Shown piece after piece: positions 25,770-34,173 of a stretch of DNA of 40,106 nucleotides. A program made the translations under genes and the position numbers. The notes under the pieces were generated by a model. That model worked only from the letters and a program-made list of their open reading frames with translations. It was not told the DNA's origin and made no database searches. Position 1 is the stretch's first letter. Each line of letters starts with the position of its first letter. This DNA comes from Deltaproteobacteria bacterium (GTDB lineage Bacteria > Desulfobacterota > Syntrophobacteria > BM002): positions 1 through 40,106 of the forward strand of contig JAFDGZ010000048.1 in NCBI GenBank assembly GCA_019309045.1, written 5' to 3'.

Positions 25770-25827
25770 TTTTGGCGCCAAAACCCTATTCAAAAAATAG
25801 TATAACTTGTTCAATACATGGCGGCAA
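25770..25827 (-). promoter_or_regulatory. Leftward promoter with downstream 14-bp palindrome
   Basis: Minus-strand TTGCCG (25822-25827), a 17-nt spacer and TATACT (25799-25804) predict a start near 25792. The perfect palindrome TTTTGGCGCCAAAA (25770-25783) would sit at about +10 to +23, a typical operator position. Downstream in this direction there is no gene, only the inverted repeats, consistent with a small regulated RNA. Confidence 0.45.
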
Positions 25828-26062
25828 GGGCAAATGGCAAGAATTTGAGCCTGAAACCTTCGAATCAAAAGTTCAATGACGAACTTATCTACTCAGCGCT
25901 CAGTGCAGTGCGGGCAATTGCTTTGAGGTAGATCGCCAAAATACCTCACTGTACTTGCGAATCCAGGCACTAAAGGCTCTATTGCTGGCGAAAACCATCA
26001 ATAAAGAGCAGCATAGGGCCTCACACAGTAGCTCGAGCGTTGAGAGCACTTGCGCAACTCAG

Positions 26063-26521
26063 CTATTTCTTGGTCCTCGTCTTCTTTGCCTTTTTCTTTC
26101 TTGCCTCCTGCAGTTTTTTACCGAGTCCGAGTTCTTTGGCAGTCTTTCTTCTCTTGGCAGTCAAGGACTTGGCTGACAGGGGCTGCCTGGCAGAAAAGCC
26201 CCATTTCTTGCGGTATTCTTTGGGGGTGATTCCGAACTTTGCGAGAGTTCTGGCAGTAATTTGCTTGTATTTCTTGCCATCCTCAAGGTTGACGATGTAA
26301 TTTCTCTGAATGGATTTGGCTGGATTGGCCCTGAGTTGAGCCAATTCATCGTCAACCGGAGCTTCTTCTCCACGTTCACCTTTTTCTTCCAACTCCTTGA
26401 TAGACTGCAAGGCCTGAAACGACTTTGTTAAAGCTTCATTGATTTCATCGGCTGACATTGGTGCATGCGAAGCTTGTGCTGCAACAATCTCAGCGGCCAT
26501 TTCGGTCAAAGATTTTGCCAT
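26063..26521 (-). CDS. MucR/Ros-family transcriptional regulator lacking zinc ligands
   Basis: The 152-residue protein has an acidic helical N-terminus (1-70) and a MucR-like core at about 72-135 (YIVNLEDGKKYKQITARTLAKF, GITPKEYRKKWGF, then an AKRRKTAKELGLG helix). A very basic tail of about 20 residues (mostly Lys/Arg) follows. In classical Ros/MucR the CLEDG..K..KRHL segment supplies Cys2His2 ligands; here the Cys is Asn and the His positions are Ala/Thr/Phe, and the whole protein contains no Cys. Zinc-free relatives (Ml proteins of Mesorhizobium) are known to fold without metal. It probably binds AT-rich DNA as a global regulator. ATG 26521 follows GAGGGAGGA. Confidence 0.82.
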   Translation of the reverse strand: MAKSLTEMAAEIVAAQASHAPMSADEINEALTKSFQALQSIKELEEKGERGEEAPVDDELAQLRANPAKSIQRNYIVNLEDGKKYKQITARTLAKFGITPKEYRKKWGFSARQPLSAKSLTAKRRKTAKELGLGKKLQEARKKKAKKTRTKK

Positions 26522-26582
26522 AATGATTCCTCCCTCTATCTAGTTGTGGAGCGAAAGTAGTTTTTGTAAAGCTAAACAATGT

Positions 26583-26610
26583 AATATAAAGATGTCAAGT
26601 AAAATGTCAA
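26583..26610 (-). promoter_or_regulatory. Promoter of the MucR-like gene
   Basis: Minus-strand TTGACA (26605-26610), a 16-nt spacer and TATATT (26583-26588) predict a roughly 56-nt leader. A second TTGACA copy lies within the spacer (26593-26598). Such AT-rich DNA could also be an autoregulatory site. Confidence 0.6.
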
Positions 26611-27104
26611 ATGAGAATAAGAGAGGAGAACTGAATTCTAGTTAAACTAAAACAAATTTGTTCTTGCGAGACCGCTAGAAAAGCAATAACGCACATGAGA
26701 TATTGATGTTATCCAAAGGCACTAGTTCAATCTGGTATCAGAGATATTGCGCAATGTCTCAGGCATTTTTCATGAGGTCTTCAGTTGTTTTAATTTTGAC
26801 GACATGAAGGAAGGCTACTCACTGTCAGCCGACTTGCTCAGTATTGTATGTATCAGACCATGGCAGGCATTGCCTGCGTGTTGTGTCCTGAGTCAATCGT
26901 TTCTCAGAACTGAAGCTTGTATTTGCTTGCGATCTGCCATAGACTGGCGGCTCTCTTTTTGTTCAGCGGCATAAACAGACTGACGTTGTAGCACAGCTGC
27001 TCTGCACTGCCCGCTGGCAAACAGCAGGTGCAGCGACTCTGGTGGCTGAATACCTGGCAGTGGTTCTAAAAGGTTGTCGGCACCGGCAGGGTAACAGGGG
27101 AGAG
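26611..27104. other. Intergenic region before the broken gene
   Basis: About 490 bp with no gene I can support. The frame that holds the 5' part of the following pseudogene stays open upstream to a stop at 26940, so the ancestral gene may have started earlier. Beyond that I see only a short hairpin, GCAGGC/GCCTGC near 26864-26877. Confidence 0.35.
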
Positions 27105-27690
27105 ATGGATCAGAGCACCTGGGAACATTTGCTGACAAGATCGGTTGAATGCGCTGATGAGAGAATCTCCATTCAGGAAAAACTCTCTTACGCCAATCGC
27201 CTCAACTGCATGCTGGGCCGCCAGGTTGCGAGCAGATCGAGCCATTGCTCAGCTTGTCGAAACCTTTGAGAAACGGCTGCAAGGTAGTCGTATGCTCATG
27301 CAGCAGCTTGGCATTGTGCGTATTTGTACCCAGTGCGACGAAACCGAAGGTGGGAGCTGTTGAGGTGCTGGTCTCGAAAACAAATTCGACGCCATCATGT
27401 TACTGGTTAATCTTTTGCTGGGAGCAACATTGCCCGAGAGCCGTTTGCGGATGGGATCATGTTATTTCCTCAGTAAACGGGGCTGCATTCTGCAGTTTCG
27501 GTTGATACTGTACGTAGATTTTCTCTGTGAGAAGATATTAACCTGTCTAGATCATTCTGACCTGGTTAGACTGCAAACCATTTCTGGGGAGGAACTGATG
27601 GCTGGTTTTCTTCTCTACGACAGGGTCGAACGATTCTTGTCTGAAAAAGGCTTTCCCAGCTCTGCAATCGTCGCTGGCCTGCGTCAGTGA
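27105..27690 (+). pseudogene. Broken gene for a Cys-containing hypothetical protein (frameshift plus in-frame TGA)
   Basis: ATG 27105, with GGGGAGAG just upstream, opens a helical frame (WEHLLTRSVECADERISIQEKLSYANRLN) that ends after a few random residues at 27269. One frame over, coding-like sequence resumes near 27226 (RADRAIAQLVETFEKRLQ ... CTQCDETEGGSC) and stops at TGA 27361. It then continues in the same frame to 27690 (MLLVNLLLGATLPE, CYFLSKRGC, VDFLCEKI, GEELMAGFLLYDRVERFL). As I recall them, related Desulfobacterota proteins read GSCC at the TGA, so the TGA replaces a Cys codon. The likeliest reading is one ancestral protein of about 195 residues, a Cys-rich probable metal-binding protein, broken by one inserted base and one nonsense change. 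Confidence 0.6.
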
Positions 27691-27714
27691 TATCGGTGAG
27701 ACTCAAGAAGGCCA

Positions 27715-29892
27715 TCAGTTGTCTGCCAATTTATTCCTGCTGAACTCCAGGATTCGTGCAAAGACACGCTCACAATCTGCACCTCTAATAATGCTGTGGC
27801 GGGCGGCTGGAAAAATCGTCAATTCCTTGTCTTTTGAACCGAGTTTCTGGTAGAGCTCTTCTGTTCCTTCAGGATGCACCACCGGATCTTCTGAGGCCTG
27901 AATCAGTAAGGCTGGCAGAGTGATCTCCGGCGCTCTTTTGCCCACCTCGTCCATGAGGTCGAGAAGCTCTTTGATACCATGCACAGGATTGCGCAGATAA
28001 TTTATTTCAGGATTTTCAGGTTCGTTGGGTACGAAGTGCCAGCGGCTCTCCTCTCGGGAAAATCTATTTACCAGTTTGTTCCACACAACTACTGCAGGGG
28101 CCAGACGAGCCGACATTCTTCGCAATTTGAAAGGAGGGTTGATGGCAAAAACGGCTCGCAGCTTGTAGAGATTGTTTGCTGCGAGCATGAGGGCCAGGCC
28201 GGCTCCCATGCTGAAGCCACCAGCTATGATATTTTCGCAGCTGTTAGCCAGGATCAAATAACCATGCTCCGCTGATGTGAGCCAGTCCTGCCAGTTTCTG
28301 GCTGCGAGATCTTCTGGACTCGTACCATGCCCCCGCAAGCGGACGCCATAGACGGCATAGCCGTTCTGATGGAGGTAATTGGCCAAAGGCCTCATTTCTT
28401 CAGGAGCGGCCATGTAGCCGTGAGCCAGCAGTATGCCGTTTTTGGGCCGAAAACGCCTGAGAAAGAAAGGTGCGCCGATATGCCTTGGTTTCGACTCGCC
28501 GTCTATTTTGAACTCCTGATAGTCTCTGATGAACTGTGCTTTATCGCTCTTCAGCAGCGCCCGTCTCTGCTGCCAGCGAATGTACCAGGCCGGGCTCCAG
28601 GCGATGCGGCGAATTTCCCTGATGAGTGTCCGGAGGTATTCTACTTCGTTGAGGATCACCAGGTAGGTATTGTCGCGTCGGATGGTGTGGAAGTTAAAAA
28701 GAGAGGTCATCTTCAAGGGTTTCTTGGTGATGAGTTCCCCTGTGAGACTTATGACGCCACTTTTTTCGGCCACTGCCAGAAAGTCCGCAAGCTTGCGGGG
28801 ATAAAGTCGACAAAGTTGACTGCGCTGGTCCTCATGAAGGGCACGGTGAAAGTTGATGCCTTGCAAAGCGACCACTCTCTGGGAGGCCAGAAACAGACGC
28901 TGGGCCAATTCGAAGACCGTAAGGCGTCTGTTTGGCGAGTATTTGAGAAGATAGGCGGCCAGGTGATCATGGTTGACTGTTGTCATTCTGTATATGGAGT
29001 CCATGACCTTCATGGTAATTTTGCTGGCAGTTCTTCGCATGAGCGCTCGTGAGGGCAGAACCTCATCCGGTGATATGGCCTTGGGGCTGAGGATGTCCTG
29101 TTGGATTCGTTGTTGTCGCAGCCATGGCCGAATGGCAAATGGTTCACCAATGCTGATGTCGATGTCAACTCCAGCAAGGAGCATGGTGCCTTCGGTTAGC
29201 AGCTCTTCGCGAAACCTCTCAGGGAGGTCCTTGATCAAGAAAGAGGCCAGTCGCTCAATGGCGTTTTCACGGGAACGGATGGGATAGTAGCTGACGTTGA
29301 CTGGAACCAGGAAGGTTTCCTTACTGTTTACCTCTGCTGCCGTGTGGAGACCGAATACCCTGAGCTGCTCCTCCAGCAGAGGTGAGTGCCCTGAGCGAAG
29401 GTGTTCAATGCGCTGCCGGTAGAATTCAGTTCGCAAAGCAAGAACTGCAGCTCCTGTATGGGGAGGGCGCCGGCTGCCGGTGGCACTGTAAATAAGAAAT
29501 CTGCCGTGTTCGACAATCTTTTTGTCCTTGATCATCATGCCTTCAGGGAAAATTAACCATGAATGGTCGCCTTTCAGCAAGGAGCTGACAATAATTCGAT
29601 CGCGATTCGGATCCTTGGTAGAAACCGCGCCAATGTTCTCCAGGTAGCTTCGCAGGGTGCCCCTGAAGAAGCCATGATATGCCAGGGCCATAACTGGTTT
29701 GCCTGTAAGCTTGTAAAACTCATACGGCAGAATGAGTGTTTCGAGGCGAGTAAAGTGATTGACGACAAATATGAGAACACCGTCCTGGATGTTTTCTGCT
29801 CCATGGATGTGCACCGAGGCTCTGAACAGCTTTTCCAGAGCGCTCACCCCAAATTTGCTCAAAGAAAAGGTTAAGCGGTTGATTTCAACCAT
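27715..29892 (-). CDS. Fusion of PlsC-type acyltransferase and alpha/beta hydrolase
   Basis: A roughly 725-residue two-enzyme protein. Residues 1-300 are a glycerolipid acyltransferase: NHFTRLE supplies the HX4E motif (H46, E51), and IFPEGMM near 115-119 is the phosphate-binding FPEG block. About 300-420 is a helical linker similar to GPAT C-terminal regions. About 480-725 is a serine hydrolase of monoacylglycerol-lipase type: LLAHGYM (oxyanion), nucleophile S561 in GGFSMGAG, D669 in ASEDPVV, H699 in AARHSII. All catalytic residues of both halves are present, so it could remove and re-add acyl chains on lipids. Start ATG 29892; TTG 29925 would add 11 residues. No signal peptide; probably membrane-peripheral. 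It converges on the pseudogene and stands apart from efp. Confidence 0.88.
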   Translation of the reverse strand: MVEINRLTFSLSKFGVSALEKLFRASVHIHGAENIQDGVLIFVVNHFTRLETLILPYEFYKLTGKPVMALAYHGFFRGTLRSYLENIGAVSTKDPNRDRIIVSSLLKGDHSWLIFPEGMMIKDKKIVEHGRFLIYSATGSRRPPHTGAAVLALRTEFYRQRIEHLRSGHSPLLEEQLRVFGLHTAAEVNSKETFLVPVNVSYYPIRSRENAIERLASFLIKDLPERFREELLTEGTMLLAGVDIDISIGEPFAIRPWLRQQRIQQDILSPKAISPDEVLPSRALMRRTASKITMKVMDSIYRMTTVNHDHLAAYLLKYSPNRRLTVFELAQRLFLASQRVVALQGINFHRALHEDQRSQLCRLYPRKLADFLAVAEKSGVISLTGELITKKPLKMTSLFNFHTIRRDNTYLVILNEVEYLRTLIREIRRIAWSPAWYIRWQQRRALLKSDKAQFIRDYQEFKIDGESKPRHIGAPFFLRRFRPKNGILLAHGYMAAPEEMRPLANYLHQNGYAVYGVRLRGHGTSPEDLAARNWQDWLTSAEHGYLILANSCENIIAGGFSMGAGLALMLAANNLYKLRAVFAINPPFKLRRMSARLAPAVVVWNKLVNRFSREESRWHFVPNEPENPEINYLRNPVHGIKELLDLMDEVGKRAPEITLPALLIQASEDPVVHPEGTEELYQKLGSKDKELTIFPAARHSIIRGADCERVFARILEFSRNKLADN

Positions 29893-30075
29893 AGCTGACC
29901 AGCCCCAACAAGAATCACCAGACAAAAAATCTGGTTTAACGGGTCACCCCCAACATAAGAGGGGCCCTAACCTGATGTTTTGTAAATTGGCAGTCTTGCT
30001 CCGCCGATTCATGCAATATCTGTGCGGGAGGTGAGGAAAGTGTGCTGGCTTTCAACAAGAGAGACTTAGTTGGTG

Positions 30076-30639
30076 CTACTGTTTGACGCGCTCAATATAC
30101 TCGCCGCTGCGAGTATCCACCTTCACAAGATCGCCCTCGTTGAGAAAGAGTGGCACCTGAACCACGACACCCGTTTCGAGAGTAGCAGGCTTGGTAGCTC
30201 CGGTAGCAGTGTCGCCGCGGACTCCAGGTTCTGTCTGTACTATGGCCAAATCCACAAAGTTGGGCAAATCGATGCCGATAGGTTTGTTGTTGAAGAAGAG
30301 AACTTTCACATCGGTGTTCTCTTTAAGGAAGTTCTTGGCATCCCCCAGGTGTTCTTCGTCTATAAAGATCTGCTCGTAGTTATTGTTGTCCATGAAGCAG
30401 TAACCTTCTGTATCGCGGTAGAGAAACTGCATTTCTCTTTCAACCAGGTCAGGCCGCTCCACTTTTTCTCCAGAGCGAAATGTTCGTTCCAACACCTGAC
30501 CCGTCTCCATATTCTTGAGCTTGGTGCGCACGAAAGCTCCGCCTTTGCCTGGTTTGACATGCAAAAATTCCACAATAAGGTAAGGCTTGCCATCGAGTTC
30601 AATTTTGAGACCCCTGCGAAAGTCACTGGTAGAGTACAT
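30076..30639 (-). CDS. efp: Translation elongation factor P
   Basis: Rescues ribosomes stalled at polyproline. The 187-residue protein has the KOW-like domain I ending in [17 protein letters not shown], whose K32 is the position modified in many bacteria. Two OB domains follow, with [16 protein letters not shown] and [24 protein letters not shown] at the end. ATG 30639 follows GGAG. It lies 65 bp after the TPR gene and may be the last gene of the ftsB-TPR-efp transcript. No EpmA/EpmB gene is in the window, so its modification is unknown. Confidence 0.97.
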   Translation of the reverse strand: MYSTSDFRRGLKIELDGKPYLIVEFLHVKPGKGGAFVRTKLKNMETGQVLERTFRSGEKVERPDLVEREMQFLYRDTEGYCFMDNNNYEQIFIDEEHLGDAKNFLKENTDVKVLFFNNKPIGIDLPNFVDLAIVQTEPGVRGDTATGATKPATLETGVVVQVPLFLNEGDLVKVDTRSGEYIERVKQ

Positions 30640-30704
30640 GTCAATCTCCGGTGCCAGGCTCGTTGGTTACCCTGAATCTTCAAGGAGGGAACCTACCGAA
30701 ATGG

Positions 30705-31451
30705 TCAGGGCCGTGTTCTTGCTCTGTACATTTTTGACACAATGTCTGCCAATTTTTCACGATCGAAGTCCACTGTCAGGTCTTCAGAAGTAACAGCAGG
30801 AGATTTTGTTGGGCGCTCCTCCATGGTTCGCCCAAGCTTTTCTAGCAGCTGCAACAACTTGCGGCCTTTTGCCTGGGATGCGATTCTTTGTTGCAGTGCG
30901 GCCAGTCTTTCCTGGATATCCTTCTTTTGCGGAGAAGTTGCCAGAATTTGTCTGTACACTGCTGCTGCTTTCTCCAGGTGCCCTTGTTGGCTGTAAAGTT
31001 CTGCCATGGTAATAGTGGCAACCTCAGTGTCATCCGGTACAGCAACAGGCGCCTCTTCAGTTTCGCCCAGGACACCTGAGGATTCCAATGGTTCTTCAGG
31101 AGATAGTTGCAGGATTCTAACAACCTGTTGGTAGTATGATGCCTGGTTCTGAAGGCCTTTGTGTTCATATACCTCTGCAAGTGCTTCATAAGTAGTGATG
31201 TTGCTATCGAGGATTTCTTTGGCCCGCAGGAGTTCTGCCTCAGCTTGATCTATGTCGCCAGCGCGCAAGTAGGAAAGTCCCATGATGACTCGGGCCCTGA
31301 GATCATGGGGATGAACCCTGAGTCCGCTCTGGCAGACTTCAATTGCCTCTCTGTACTTTTCTTTCTCCAACAGCGCCTCGGCCAGGAAAACAAAGACCCT
31401 CGAGGTGGGATCTTTCTGCAGCATCTCTCGGTAGAGTTCAATATCCGTCAT
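30705..31451 (-). CDS. Tetratricopeptide-repeat protein
   Basis: About 248 residues. An N-terminal TPR array (about 5-110: FVFLAEALLEKEKYREAIEVCQSGLRVHP, ARVIMGLSYLRAGDIDQAEAELLRAKEI, TYEALAEVYEHKGLQNQASYYYQ-like) is followed by an acidic linker. Another TPR (MAELYSQQGHLEKAAAVYRQIL) and a helical C-terminus complete it. It probably scaffolds protein contacts in the cytosol; no enzyme motif. The start is uncertain: ATG 31451 gives the natural MTDIELYREML beginning but no good ribosome site. TTG 31526 overlaps the ftsB stop (TTGA) and would add 25 residues by translational coupling. Confidence 0.8.
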   Translation of the reverse strand: MTDIELYREMLQKDPTSRVFVFLAEALLEKEKYREAIEVCQSGLRVHPHDLRARVIMGLSYLRAGDIDQAEAELLRAKEILDSNITTYEALAEVYEHKGLQNQASYYQQVVRILQLSPEEPLESSGVLGETEEAPVAVPDDTEVATITMAELYSQQGHLEKAAAVYRQILATSPQKKDIQERLAALQQRIASQAKGRKLLQLLEKLGRTMEERPTKSPAVTSEDLTVDFDREKLADIVSKMYRARTRP

Positions 31452-31522
31452 TGAAGTAGTATGGGCAAGGGTTAGTATGTAGCTGAAATTGGTCAATACT
31501 ATAGTGGCTTCAGCAAATATTT

Positions 31523-31927
31523 TCAATAGGAGATCTTCTGCTGAACTCTGCTTCTGCAGTTATCTTCCATGGAGTCGGCACGACTATTCTTGTCATTCTT
31601 TATTTCTGCAGCATCAACAGGTGCGAAATATATAATGAGTTCGTCCTTCTTGACCAGTCCCAACTCCTGCCGCGCCAAGTGTTCGAGCGCAGCAGGGTCT
31701 GTGCGAAGACGAGTAATTTGTTGATAAAGCTGTTGGTTGTCGTTTTCCAAAGCCTTATTTTTCTGGACCAGTTCCTGGTATTCTTGCTGCAGATGACGAA
31801 GGTGCAGGAGACCCTGAGCATTGAAAGTGATCAACAGGAAACTGCTGAGTGGCAAGAGCAGGGCGGCAAAGATGAGCACATATTGCTTTCCGCGTGAAAT
31901 TTTTCGATTTGCCCTGGTGCTCACCAT
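31523..31927 (-). CDS. ftsB: FtsB/DivIC-type septum formation protein
   Basis: The 134-residue bitopic inner-membrane protein has a basic N-terminus (STRANRKISRGK), one TM helix at about 17-35 (VLIFAALLLPLSSFLLITF), a periplasmic coiled coil (about 42-75, LRHLQQEYQELVQKNKALENDNQQLY), then ALEHLARQELGLVKKDELIIYF, the FtsB/DivIC signature. It acts in the FtsQBL divisome subcomplex. The Ser/Asp/Lys-rich tail of about 30 residues is longer than usual. ATG 31927; the ribosome site is weak (GTGAG). Confidence 0.88.
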   Translation of the reverse strand: MVSTRANRKISRGKQYVLIFAALLLPLSSFLLITFNAQGLLHLRHLQQEYQELVQKNKALENDNQQLYQQITRLRTDPAALEHLARQELGLVKKDELIIYFAPVDAAEIKNDKNSRADSMEDNCRSRVQQKISY

Positions 31928-32443
31928 GATTTCTCACATAAGTAGCTGGGTCTTTTCGTTTCTAGGCAGCGTGCCTCACTGTGCAGCAAATTATTGTTTC
32001 AAGAGAGTTTGGCAAGAAGTTTGCCTTTTTTATCACAGGAATAGGTTTGTTGTAAACGTCTTTATAAGAAAAGTATCGCCCACGGCAATTGGCTTGATGG
32101 CAAAATAAATGTGCTCCTGATAACGAGTATCGGTAAGCAGGCGCGGCAGAGGATGGTAAGCACGGCAATGAGTCGGTAGCCGAAGGCTTCAGCCTGCGTT
32201 GTCCTGTGTTGATATCGATTTGGAGAAACAATTTCCCCATGGCACCATTGTCATGCTGGCCGCTGGCTCAGCCTTCAGGTTAGCCGCCAGCAATCGAGCG
32301 GTGAAAGCGGTGCACTTTCATTTTGCCATCAACCCATACGGCAAAGTTGCAATAGTGATTAGCTGGCCTCTGCTGATCCTGCCAGAGTATAATTTCTGCT
32401 GGCAGTAGGAGTGACAGGAGAAAGGCCGGCCGGGAGAAAAGCC
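31928..32443. other. Intergenic region between ftsB and the carboxyltransferase gene
   Basis: No supportable gene in 516 bp. Rightward GGCAA/TTGCC (32011-32025) followed by T6 (32026-32031) resembles a small intrinsic terminator although no rightward gene precedes it. A perfect inverted repeat CTGCCAG/CTGGCAG (32379-32385 and 32399-32405) encloses a TATAAT (32388-32393), about 40 bp upstream of the promoter below. It could be an operator. Confidence 0.4.
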
Positions 32444-32471
32444 TTGACAAAAAGAGGTGAGAATATAAAAT
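32444..32471 (+). promoter_or_regulatory. Promoter of the carboxyltransferase gene
   Basis: Consensus TTGACA (32444-32449), a 16-nt spacer and TAAAAT (32466-32471) predict a start near 32478, about 52 nt before the ATG. Confidence 0.7.
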
Positions 32472-32529
32472 ACTCAAATTTCTAGGAAAATTAAATAAAA
32501 TGCCACACATTGAGAACAGGAGAGGATAG

Positions 32530-34083
32530 ATGGGCATTGTTGCAGATAAGATCAGAGAATTGCGAGACAAAGAAGCCAAAATCAAGGAAATGGGTGGTGC
32601 GGAGGCGGTAAAGAAACAGCACCAGAGAGGAAAGCTTACCGCCAGGGAGCGCATCGATCTCCTTTTCGACCAGGGCACCTTTCGGGAAACTGACATTTTC
32701 ATGAAGCACCGCGGCACGCTCTTTGGCCTGGATAAAATGGAAATCCCGGCTGATGGAGTGGTAACGGGCTTTGGCAAGGTGAACGGCAGGCCGGTGTGCG
32801 CCTTTTCGCAAGATTTTACTGCCCGGGCTGGCACCCTTGGAGAGATGCATGCCAAGAAGATTTGCAAAGTTCTGGACATGGCTATGAAGGCCGGCATTCC
32901 CGTGGTGGGATTCAACGACTCGGGCGGAGCAAGGATTCAGGAGGGGGTGGATTCACTTTCCGGCTATGGCCAGATATTCTACCGCAACGCCATTGCCTCC
33001 GGGGTTATCCCCCAAATTTCTGCAATCATGGGGCCCTGCGCTGGAGGGGCTGTGTATTCTCCTGCAATGACTGATTTTGTCTTCATGGTGAAGAAAACCA
33101 GCTACATGTTTATTACCGGACCTGACGTGATCAAGGCAGTGCTGGGTGAAGAGATTACTTTCGAAGACCTGGGCGGCGCCATGGCCCACAATAGCAAGAG
33201 CGGCGTAGCCCATTTTGCCTGCGAAGACGATGCCAATGCCATAGAACAAATCAAACTCCTGTTGAGCTACCTGCCGAGTAACAACATGGAGGAGCCGCCG
33301 CGGGTGGATACAGGCGACAGCATTACCCGAACCGATCCTGCCCTCGACAGCATCATTCCGGACAACCCCATGGGCTCGTATGACATGAAGGATGTCATCC
33401 GATCCATCGTAGACAATGGAGATTTCCTCGAAGTACACCAGTTTTATGCCCAGAATATGGTTGTTGGATTTGGCCGCCTGGCCGGACGCACCATAGGAAT
33501 CATTGCCAACCAGCCCAAAGTGCTTGCTGGCTGCCTGGATGTGGATTCCTCCGACAAGGCCACCAGATTCATCCGCTTTTGTGATTGTTTCAATATTCCC
33601 CTGCTCACCATTGCCGATGTGCCAGGTTACTTACCGGGCAGCCAGCAGGAATGGAGCGGTATTATCAGACATGGGGCCAAGCTGCTGTGGTGTTATTCCG
33701 AGGCAACGGTGCCAAAGATTACCCTGATTACCCGCAAGGATTATGGGGGCTCTTATTTGGCCATGTGTTCCAGGGATCTTGGTGCTGATCTGGCCTTGGC
33801 CTGGCCCACGGCAGAGATTGCCGTTATGGGGGCTGAAGGGGCTGCCAATATAATCTTTCGCCGCGAGATAATGGCAGCCGAGGATCCTGAAGCAAAGCGG
33901 CAGGAAAAAATCGAAGAGTATCGCAACCTGCTCTATAATCCGTATATCGCCCAGTCACGGGGATACATCGACGGAATCATCGTGCCGAGTGAGACGCGGC
34001 CTCGCCTAATAGAGGCTCTAGAAGTTCTCTCCACCAAGAGGGAGCAGCTGCCGCCAAAGAAGCACGGCAATATCCCACAGTAA
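32530..34083 (+). CDS. mmdA: Acyl-CoA carboxylase/decarboxylase carboxyltransferase subunit (propionyl-/methylmalonyl-CoA)
   Basis: The 517-residue biotin-dependent carboxyltransferase interconverts propionyl-CoA and (S)-methylmalonyl-CoA with carboxybiotin. Two crotonase-fold halves are visible: N-half with KLTARERIDLLFD (35-47), FNDSGGARIQEGVDSLSGYGQIFYRN (oxyanion hole) and MGPCAGGAVYSPAMTDF; C-half with IADVPGYLPGSQQEWSGIIRHGAK and the RKDYGGSYLAMCSRDLGAD oxyanion segment. The family covers PccB, MmdA and the 12S transcarboxylase. Context with the mutase and epimerase supports a propionyl/methylmalonyl substrate. Biotin carrier and membrane partners are not in the window, so carboxylase versus decarboxylase is open. 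AGGAGAGG precedes ATG 32530. Confidence 0.92.
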   Translation: MGIVADKIRELRDKEAKIKEMGGAEAVKKQHQRGKLTARERIDLLFDQGTFRETDIFMKHRGTLFGLDKMEIPADGVVTGFGKVNGRPVCAFSQDFTARAGTLGEMHAKKICKVLDMAMKAGIPVVGFNDSGGARIQEGVDSLSGYGQIFYRNAIASGVIPQISAIMGPCAGGAVYSPAMTDFVFMVKKTSYMFITGPDVIKAVLGEEITFEDLGGAMAHNSKSGVAHFACEDDANAIEQIKLLLSYLPSNNMEEPPRVDTGDSITRTDPALDSIIPDNPMGSYDMKDVIRSIVDNGDFLEVHQFYAQNMVVGFGRLAGRTIGIIANQPKVLAGCLDVDSSDKATRFIRFCDCFNIPLLTIADVPGYLPGSQQEWSGIIRHGAKLLWCYSEATVPKITLITRKDYGGSYLAMCSRDLGADLALAWPTAEIAVMGAEGAANIIFRREIMAAEDPEAKRQEKIEEYRNLLYNPYIAQSRGYIDGIIVPSETRPRLIEALEVLSTKREQLPPKKHGNIPQ

Positions 34084-34173
34084 TACACTTTGCCGGAGAA
34101 GTTGGCCCTCCAGGGCAAGTGTCCAGGTTATAAAAAATCGGCGGCGATCCGCTGAGGGCTGGCCGCCCTTAAC

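Larger units (their letters stand above)
25366..26062. other. Structured non-coding region after murJ
   Basis: 697 bp with no believable gene; the rightward frame 25286-25879 overlaps the murJ end and has low-complexity, non-protein-like composition. The stretch is rich in long inverted repeats (25553-25591 and 25707-25739), has a GC-rich pairing GGCGGC/GCCGCC near 25411-25436, a 14-bp palindrome (25770-25783) and a leftward promoter (25799-25827). A small RNA or regulatory element is possible; see the separate entries. Confidence 0.5.

Noticed and set aside
25286-25879. Rightward open frame of 197 codons after murJ
   Set aside because: It overlaps the end of murJ in another frame, has no family resemblance, and its span contains long DNA hairpins typical of non-coding sequence.
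26893-27269. Small open frames on both strands upstream of the broken gene
   Set aside because: No ribosome sites or recognisable motifs apart from the rightward frame from ATG 27105, which is reported as the pseudogene.
27361-27405. Selenocysteine insertion as the main explanation of the TGA
   Set aside because: The downstream hairpin lacks a typical bacterial SECIS apical loop, and an independent frameshift upstream already breaks the gene. It is kept only as a possibility in the findings.
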